Below the pieces are notes generated by a model that made no database searches, was not told the origin of the DNA, and saw nothing but the letters and a program-made list of their open reading frames with translations. The translations under genes and the position numbers were made by a program. Source: Sulfurimonas sp. UBA6792 (lineage in GTDB: Bacteria > Campylobacterota > Campylobacteria > Campylobacterales > Sulfurimonadaceae). Taken from it: DNA of 23,775 bases. The first letter of the stretch is position 1, and each line of letters opens with the position of its first letter. Of this stretch, positions 19,911 through 23,775 are shown piece after piece. The stretch is from the NCBI GenBank assembly GCA_002452425.1, contig DKFQ01000083.1:1-23775 (forward strand). Direction: 5' to 3'.

Positions 19911-21989
19911 GTGCCACTTTCCCGTCTCAATGCAGAGCAGTATCTTGCCGCTACATCCAAAGCAACACAAAATCTCATCATTGCTTCAGCGGGAACGGGC
20001 AAGACATCTACCATCGTGGGGCGCATTGCCCACTTGCTGGGCAGCGGTGCCAAACCTAGCGAGATTTTGCTTCTTACCTTTACCAACAAAGCCGCCGCCG
20101 AGATGGTTCAGAGGGTAGCGGACTATTTTGGCAAAGATGTGGCTTCAAAGATAGATGCGGGAACTTTTCATGCGGTGAGTTACAGATGGCTTAAAAAGGA
20201 TGATAAAAAGGTCGTTTTAAAACAGCAGCGAGAGCTTAAAACGCTCTTTAGAAGTGTCTATGAAAAACGCTCTTTTGGGCATTTGGGAGCGGAGATTGCG
20301 CCTTATGGCGGAAACTATCTTTATGATGTTTACTCTTTTTACCAAAACACGGAGTTAAACGCCCATTTTGAAGATTGGATAAAGTCAAAATACCCGGAAC
20401 ATGAGCCTTTTGCGATGATTTACGCCGATATCGTGGATGAGTTTGAAGCACTTAAAAAAGAGTACGGCTTTGTCAATTTTAACGATTTGCTACTCAACTT
20501 TCGCACGCTATGCGCTACCAAAGAGCTTGGATACAAAGAGGTGCTTGTGGATGAGTATCAAGATACCAACGCACTTCAAGGCACGCTCATAGATGCCATG
20601 AACCCACCATCTCTCTTTTGCGTTGGGGATTATGACCAGAGTATTTACGCATTTAACGGTGCGGATATCTCCATCATCGGCTCATTTTCCAAAAAATACC
20701 CAAATGCCACGGTTCATACCTTGACAAAAAACTACCGCTCCACCGTCCCCATCCTCTCGCTTGCTTCAAAAGTCATAGAGTACAACGAGAGGATTTACCC
20801 AAAAAAACTCGAAGTGACAAGAGTACAGCACGCAGAACCTCCGAAACTTCTGGCGTATGATGAGCTTTTTGACCAGTACCACGACATCGCTCACAAGATA
20901 AGCAGAACACAAACAGTGCGTGATGAGATAGCCGTTATCTTTCGCAACAACTCCTCCGCCGATGGTATAGAGGTGGCTTTGCGTGAGCTTGGCATCAACT
21001 GTAGGAGAAAAGGTGGGACGAGTTTTTTTGATGCACGTGAAGTAAAAGCGGTTTTGGATTTTTACACACTGCTTGTCAATGAATCCGACATGATGGCGTT
21101 TATCCACCTTTTTGAGTTTGCAAAAGGGGTCGGGAGTGCGATGGCAAAAGAGATATACATTGCACTCAAACGCCTTGGACATGGGAGTATCTTTTATGGA
21201 CTTTACGCTCCGGATGTCTCCATAACCAACCCTTTTGAGAAGAGAAAACTCAACCATCAGCTAGGGCTTTTTGATGATTTTTTGGAGCTTGGAAGTGTGG
21301 CAAAGTTTGCAAAATGCAACTTTGAAGAGAAGTTTATGAAAAATCCCATCTTAAAACACCCAAAACTCACAAAAGAGAGTGCGACATTTTTGCACGATTT
21401 TTATCTTCTTTTTCGTGAATTAAAAGGTGTAAAACAGCCTCGTACCATCGTCAAAAAAATCGCAGATTCCGCCATCTACACCTACATAGCAGAACAGCTC
21501 TCAAGCAAAAGAGCGTTGCTTAAGGATGGAACGATTGACGAGAAGCAAAAAGCCGAATCACTGGTGCGGATAAAGCGAAAGATGATTTTGCTAGAAGAAC
21601 TCTCCGTGCCATACAGTGAGCATGAACGCTTCTTAAACGCTATGATTTTAGGCTCATCAGACCTTACGCAAGGCGAGGGGGTAAACCTGCTGAGTGTTCA
21701 TGCTTCCAAAGGTTTGGAGTACAAAGAGGTTTACATCGTTGACTTGATGGACGGACGTTTTCCAAACCGCAAACTCATGCAGCGTGGCGGCTCTTTGGAT
21801 GAGGAGAGACGGCTTTTTTATGTAGCAGTCACACGTGCAAAAGACACGCTCTATCTCAGCTATGCCAAATTTGACAAAATCAAAAAGACAAATTTTTTAC
21901 CGTCTCAATTTCTTTATGAAGCGGGGCTTGTCCCAAAAGATGAGAGTTATAGAGCGATGGTTTTGAAAGATGGAGAGGGTGATGATTAG
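19911..21989 (+). CDS. UvrD/Rep/PcrA family ATP-dependent 3'-5' DNA helicase
   Basis: The 692-residue superfamily 1A helicase acts in DNA repair or replication restart. All core motifs are visible: Walker A IASAGTGKT (24-32), motif Ia TFTNKAAAEM, motif II VDEYQDTN, motif III GDYDQSIYAFNGADIS, motif IV LTKNYRS, motif V LLSVHASKGLEYKEVYIVDL and motif VI EERRLFYVAVTRAKDTLYLSYA. The Q-motif equivalent is LNAEQYLA near the start. Length is close to Rep (about 670) and UvrD (about 720), and slightly nearer Rep. UvrD, Rep and PcrA cannot be told apart safely from these motifs. The start is a GTG with AGGAG 5 nt ahead; an ATG two bases upstream is out of frame. It is monocistronic, divergent from napG. 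Confidence 0.94.
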   Translation: MPLSRLNAEQYLAATSKATQNLIIASAGTGKTSTIVGRIAHLLGSGAKPSEILLLTFTNKAAAEMVQRVADYFGKDVASKIDAGTFHAVSYRWLKKDDKKVVLKQQRELKTLFRSVYEKRSFGHLGAEIAPYGGNYLYDVYSFYQNTELNAHFEDWIKSKYPEHEPFAMIYADIVDEFEALKKEYGFVNFNDLLLNFRTLCATKELGYKEVLVDEYQDTNALQGTLIDAMNPPSLFCVGDYDQSIYAFNGADISIIGSFSKKYPNATVHTLTKNYRSTVPILSLASKVIEYNERIYPKKLEVTRVQHAEPPKLLAYDELFDQYHDIAHKISRTQTVRDEIAVIFRNNSSADGIEVALRELGINCRRKGGTSFFDAREVKAVLDFYTLLVNESDMMAFIHLFEFAKGVGSAMAKEIYIALKRLGHGSIFYGLYAPDVSITNPFEKRKLNHQLGLFDDFLELGSVAKFAKCNFEEKFMKNPILKHPKLTKESATFLHDFYLLFRELKGVKQPRTIVKKIADSAIYTYIAEQLSSKRALLKDGTIDEKQKAESLVRIKRKMILLEELSVPYSEHERFLNAMILGSSDLTQGEGVNLLSVHASKGLEYKEVYIVDLMDGRFPNRKLMQRGGSLDEERRLFYVAVTRAKDTLYLSYAKFDKIKKTNFLPSQFLYEAGLVPKDESYRAMVLKDGEGDD

Positions 21990-22001
21990 TCTAAATGGGG
22001 C

Positions 22002-22007
22002 TATAAT
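22002..22007 (+). promoter_or_regulatory. Candidate -10 element for the cytochrome c lipoprotein
   Basis: TATAAT lies 13 nt beyond the helicase stop and 28 nt ahead of the ATG at 22035. GAGG at 22024-22027 serves as ribosome binding site. It points to expression separate from the helicase. Confidence 0.55.
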
Positions 22008-22034
22008 GGATGCATCTAAAATTGAGGAACAAAA

Positions 22035-22529
22035 ATGAAAAGAGTTTTTTTAGCAACCGCAGTGTTGTTTATGGTAGGTTGTAGTGATGATACAAAACAG
22101 AGTGAGCAAGTGGCGCAAAAAGAGGTGGTAACGCCAAAAGAGCAGGTTGCTCAAGAGGTAAAAACAGCTCCTGTTGTGCAAGAGGCTCCAAAAGAGGTTG
22201 TACAAGAAACACCCAAAGAGGCAGTAGCAGTGGCGCCACAAGAGGTTTCTACAGAGGTCGCTGCAGTTGCGCAAGCTCCAGAGGCGAGTGTGGATGGTGC
22301 TGCACTTTATCAGGTTTGCTCAGGGTGTCACGGCGTGGATGGTTCCAAACCTGCACTTGGCAAATCACAGCCGATCAAAGGGTGGAGTGTTCAAAAAACT
22401 GTAGATGCACTTCAAGGGTATAAAAACGGAACTTACGGCGGTGCGATGAAAGGTTTGATGGGTTCTCAGGTCTCAAAACTTAGCGACGCACAGATAACAG
22501 CGCTTGGGGAGCATATTTCCAAATTGTAA
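22035..22529 (+). CDS. c-type cytochrome lipoprotein with a Val/Pro/Glu/Gln-rich linker
   Basis: The 164-residue protein has a lipobox ending at C16 (LFMVGC), so it should be lipid-anchored facing the periplasm. Residues 20-84 are a low-complexity linker made of loose repeats of KEVV, QEAP and EVAA units. A small monoheme domain follows, with CSGCH (C95, C98, H99) as heme site and Met138 or Met142 in GGAMKGLMGSQ as likely sixth ligand, then the C-terminal helix ALGEHISKL. It resembles cytochrome c553-type electron carriers. The long linker could let the heme domain reach partners while tethered. The next gene starts on the last base of its stop (TAATG), indicating coupling. Confidence 0.9.
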   Translation: MKRVFLATAVLFMVGCSDDTKQSEQVAQKEVVTPKEQVAQEVKTAPVVQEAPKEVVQETPKEAVAVAPQEVSTEVAAVAQAPEASVDGAALYQVCSGCHGVDGSKPALGKSQPIKGWSVQKTVDALQGYKNGTYGGAMKGLMGSQVSKLSDAQITALGEHISKL

Positions 22530-22945
22530 TGAAAAAAGCTTTTTTGCTTCTTTTTATGCTTCTTTTTTTAGGATGTGATGGCAAACTCTACACAAACATC
22601 CACGATAAAAGCAAAGTTGGCGTGCATATCCCTTCCATAGAGATTGCCGCTAACGATGCATTTTCAAAAAAAAGCGTAGAGAGTATAATGCAAAAAAGAG
22701 ACTTTGTAGTTGCATCCTCTGCGTATAGACTCAGAGCCGAACACAGAGACTATAAAAAAGCCTGCACTAACCCACTCTCAAAAATATCCTCAGACTACAG
22801 TTTTGATGGACTTGTAGCCATAGAACTTTTTTACAAAGAGCAAAAAATCTACTCCGCATATATGGACTACAAAGGTGAGCAAAAAGAGGCACTTTTTGCA
22901 AAACTCATTGACGCAATGATAGATGATTTGCAGATACAAAAGTAG
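22529..22945 (+). CDS. Small putative lipoprotein of unknown function
   Basis: The 138-residue protein begins MKKAFLLLFMLLFLGC with the lipobox cysteine at residue 16, so export and lipid anchoring are likely. The mature part (IHDKSKVGVHIPSIEI, a central charged region and YSAYMDYKGEQKEALFAKLID) shows no motif that I recognise. A mixed alpha/beta domain with one further cysteine (in KACTNPL) is the most that can be said. Its ATG shares a base with the stop of the cytochrome c gene, so the two are probably made together. A role in cytochrome maturation or envelope function is only a guess from this context. It is also separated from the next gene by a new promoter. Confidence 0.75.
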   Translation: MKKAFLLLFMLLFLGCDGKLYTNIHDKSKVGVHIPSIEIAANDAFSKKSVESIMQKRDFVVASSAYRLRAEHRDYKKACTNPLSKISSDYSFDGLVAIELFYKEQKIYSAYMDYKGEQKEALFAKLIDAMIDDLQIQK

Positions 22946-22974
22946 TGTAAATCCATCTATTTATCCGCCTTTGC

Positions 22975-22980
22975 TACAAT
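22975..22980 (+). promoter_or_regulatory. Candidate -10 element for the zinc-ribbon protein gene
   Basis: TACAAT sits 24 nt ahead of the ATG at 23004, and AAAGGAGAG lies just before the start. This predicts a very short leader of about 17 nt. The gap to the previous gene is 58 bp. Confidence 0.5.
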
Positions 22981-23003
22981 TTTTTTAAAAAAAGGAGAGT
23001 ACG

Positions 23004-23288
23004 ATGCAGTGTCCTGTTTGTAAAGATGTTTCTTTGGTGATGAGTGAGAGAAGCGGTGTGGAGATAGACTACTGCCCATCATGTAGAGGTGTGTGGCTTG
23101 ATAGAGGAGAACTTGACAAGATTATAGAGCGCTCAGCGACTCAAAGCCATAGTCAAAAAGAGCAACAGCCATCTTATGGGCAAAAAAGCCACTATGAGAA
23201 ACCACGCTATGAGGATGCGCCACGCTCACACGATGGCTATTATAAAAAGAAAAAAGAGAGCTTTTTAGCTGATATTTTTGACTTTTAA
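23004..23288 (+). CDS. TFIIB-type zinc ribbon (zf-TFIIB) protein
   Basis: The 94-residue protein starts with a zinc ribbon of the zf-TFIIB family: CPVC (C3, C6), then DYCPSCRGVWLDRGELDKI with C24 and C27. The tail from residue 45 on is hydrophilic, rich in Ser, Gln, His, Tyr and Lys and probably disordered, and ends in KKKKESFLADIFDF, a possible amphipathic anchor or partner-binding peptide. Proteins of this kind are widespread, but their function is not established. It ends 2 nt from the convergent cytochrome gene. A strong ribosome binding site (AAAGGAG) supports the chosen start. Confidence 0.9.
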   Translation: MQCPVCKDVSLVMSERSGVEIDYCPSCRGVWLDRGELDKIIERSATQSHSQKEQQPSYGQKSHYEKPRYEDAPRSHDGYYKKKKESFLADIFDF

Positions 23289-23290
23289 GA

Positions 23291-23775
23291 CTAGGGGAGT
23301 GTGACTATCCACTCCGCTAATGTCTCAAGCTCTTTTGCTTCTATCTGTTTAAAAGATGGCATAGCCGCTCGTTTTTCCCACTTTCCTTGACTTCCCTCTT
23401 GGATACTTTGCTTCATTGCCTTTTTGTCTGCTGCAAATTTCTCTTGAATCTTCTTTAGTGATGGTCCTACGAGATCTTTTTCTTTTTTATGACATCCCAT
23501 ACAGTTGTATTTGAGCGCGATTTTCTCACCCTCAGGGAGTGCGTCATACTTTGTTTTTGCCTCCATTGACTCGGAGAGTTTTTTGGGTGTAAAGTGCGAG
23601 AACATATACTTTGCTATGGCTCTGCTCTCATCATCGCTCACGCTTGCCTTAAGCGAGGGCATAAGACCATACTTCTTGAGGCTCTCTTTATCGCAAAAAG
23701 CCTTCTCAAGGCTTGGCTCTTTGACGTAGTCAACGACAAAATCGATAGCCTTATAGAGCTTTTGTGACTCATCAC
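23291..23775 (-). CDS. c-type cytochrome, probably diheme (5' end outside window)
   Basis: The reading frame is open from 23775 to the stop, so the start lies outside the window; the internal ATG at 23662 is not the true start. The visible part has two related halves. The first is the end of one cytochrome domain (DKESLKKYGLMPSLKASVSDDESRAIAKYMFSHF in pieces: YGLMPSLKA and RAIAKYMFSHF), with Met of LMPSL as likely heme ligand. The second has heme site CMGCH in LKYNCMGCHKKEKDLVGPSLKKI, Met in AAMPSFKQI and the terminal helix LAEWIVTLP. A signal peptide and the first CXXCH are expected beyond the edge. It is probably a periplasmic electron carrier. Confidence 0.85.
   Translation of the reverse strand, partial: DESQKLYKAIDFVVDYVKEPSLEKAFCDKESLKKYGLMPSLKASVSDDESRAIAKYMFSHFTPKKLSESMEAKTKYDALPEGEKIALKYNCMGCHKKEKDLVGPSLKKIQEKFAADKKAMKQSIQEGSQGKWEKRAAMPSFKQIEAKELETLAEWIVTLP

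Noticed and set aside
20766..21257. 163-codon minus-strand frame opposite the helicase
   Set aside because: It is contained in conserved helicase sequence, has no upstream promoter or ribosome site and is Phe/His/Cys-rich like a shadow frame.
23291..23662. A complete 123-residue cytochrome starting at 23662
   Set aside because: The frame stays open to the window end with cytochrome-like sequence before this Met, which is itself a probable heme ligand of an upstream domain.
1..23775. CRISPR arrays, tRNA or rRNA genes, insertion sequences, prophage genes
   Set aside because: No regularly spaced repeats, tRNA cloverleaf, rRNA segment, transposase, integrase or phage structural gene was recognised.

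Overview
This window most likely comes from a free-living Campylobacterota (Epsilonproteobacteria) species, probably Sulfurimonas-like. The clues are moderate GC, a Gram-negative outer membrane (kdsB, the flgH L-ring lipoprotein, several lipoproteins), an Rrf2 regulator–flhA–DHH phosphoesterase block next to rpsO as in Campylobacter relatives, a napG-napH-napL style electron-transfer cluster with the WD40-type NapL typical of this phylum, a Campylobacter-type sigma54 promoter ahead of flgH, and several c-type cytochromes. The lineage is inferred from gene content and order; no search was run.

Layout. Positions 1-3023 (minus): an Rrf2 regulator, flhA and a DHH phosphoesterase (cut by the window edge) form a tight operon. 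Positions 3024-3313: a divergent intergenic region with three back-to-back hairpins, then rpsO. Positions 3641-4937 (minus): a Uma2-type nuclease and kdsB. Positions 5018-8151 (plus): four overlapping genes, a TrmN6-like methyltransferase, a YkgJ cysteine-cluster protein, a TPR lipoprotein and trpC. Positions 8148-8380: a self-contained unit with its own promoter, a highly folded RNA and a 19-residue hydrophobic peptide gene; this is the most unusual element in the window. Positions 8396-8839 (minus): a GatB/YqeY-domain protein. Positions 8855-12277 (plus): a sigma54-type promoter followed by flgH, an exported transglutaminase-like protein and a GGDEF/EAL protein. Positions 12229-16516 (minus): valS and a SulP transporter, the latter overlapping the 3' end of the EAL gene. 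Position 16630 onward: rubrerythrin (plus), then napG-napH-napL (minus, 19747 to 17171). Positions 19911-21989: a UvrD-like helicase. Positions 22035-23288 (plus): a c-type cytochrome lipoprotein, a small lipoprotein and a zinc-ribbon protein. Positions 23291-23775 (minus): the 3' part of a probably diheme cytochrome c.

How the genes work together. Much of the window is housekeeping: translation (rpsO, valS, the tRNA methyltransferase candidate), LPS (kdsB), tryptophan synthesis (trpC) and DNA repair (helicase). Around this sit flagellar functions (flhA; flgH with probable c-di-GMP and periplasmic partners) and periplasmic respiration (NapGH quinol dehydrogenase module, NapL, cytochromes c), plus peroxide defence (rubrerythrin). 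The strongest candidate for an undescribed system is at 8170-8380. A good promoter drives an RNA whose 5' end is perfectly complementary to the start of a 19-codon hydrophobic ORF and whose next segment can mask that ORF's Shine-Dalgarno sequence, an architecture like that of type I toxin mRNAs.
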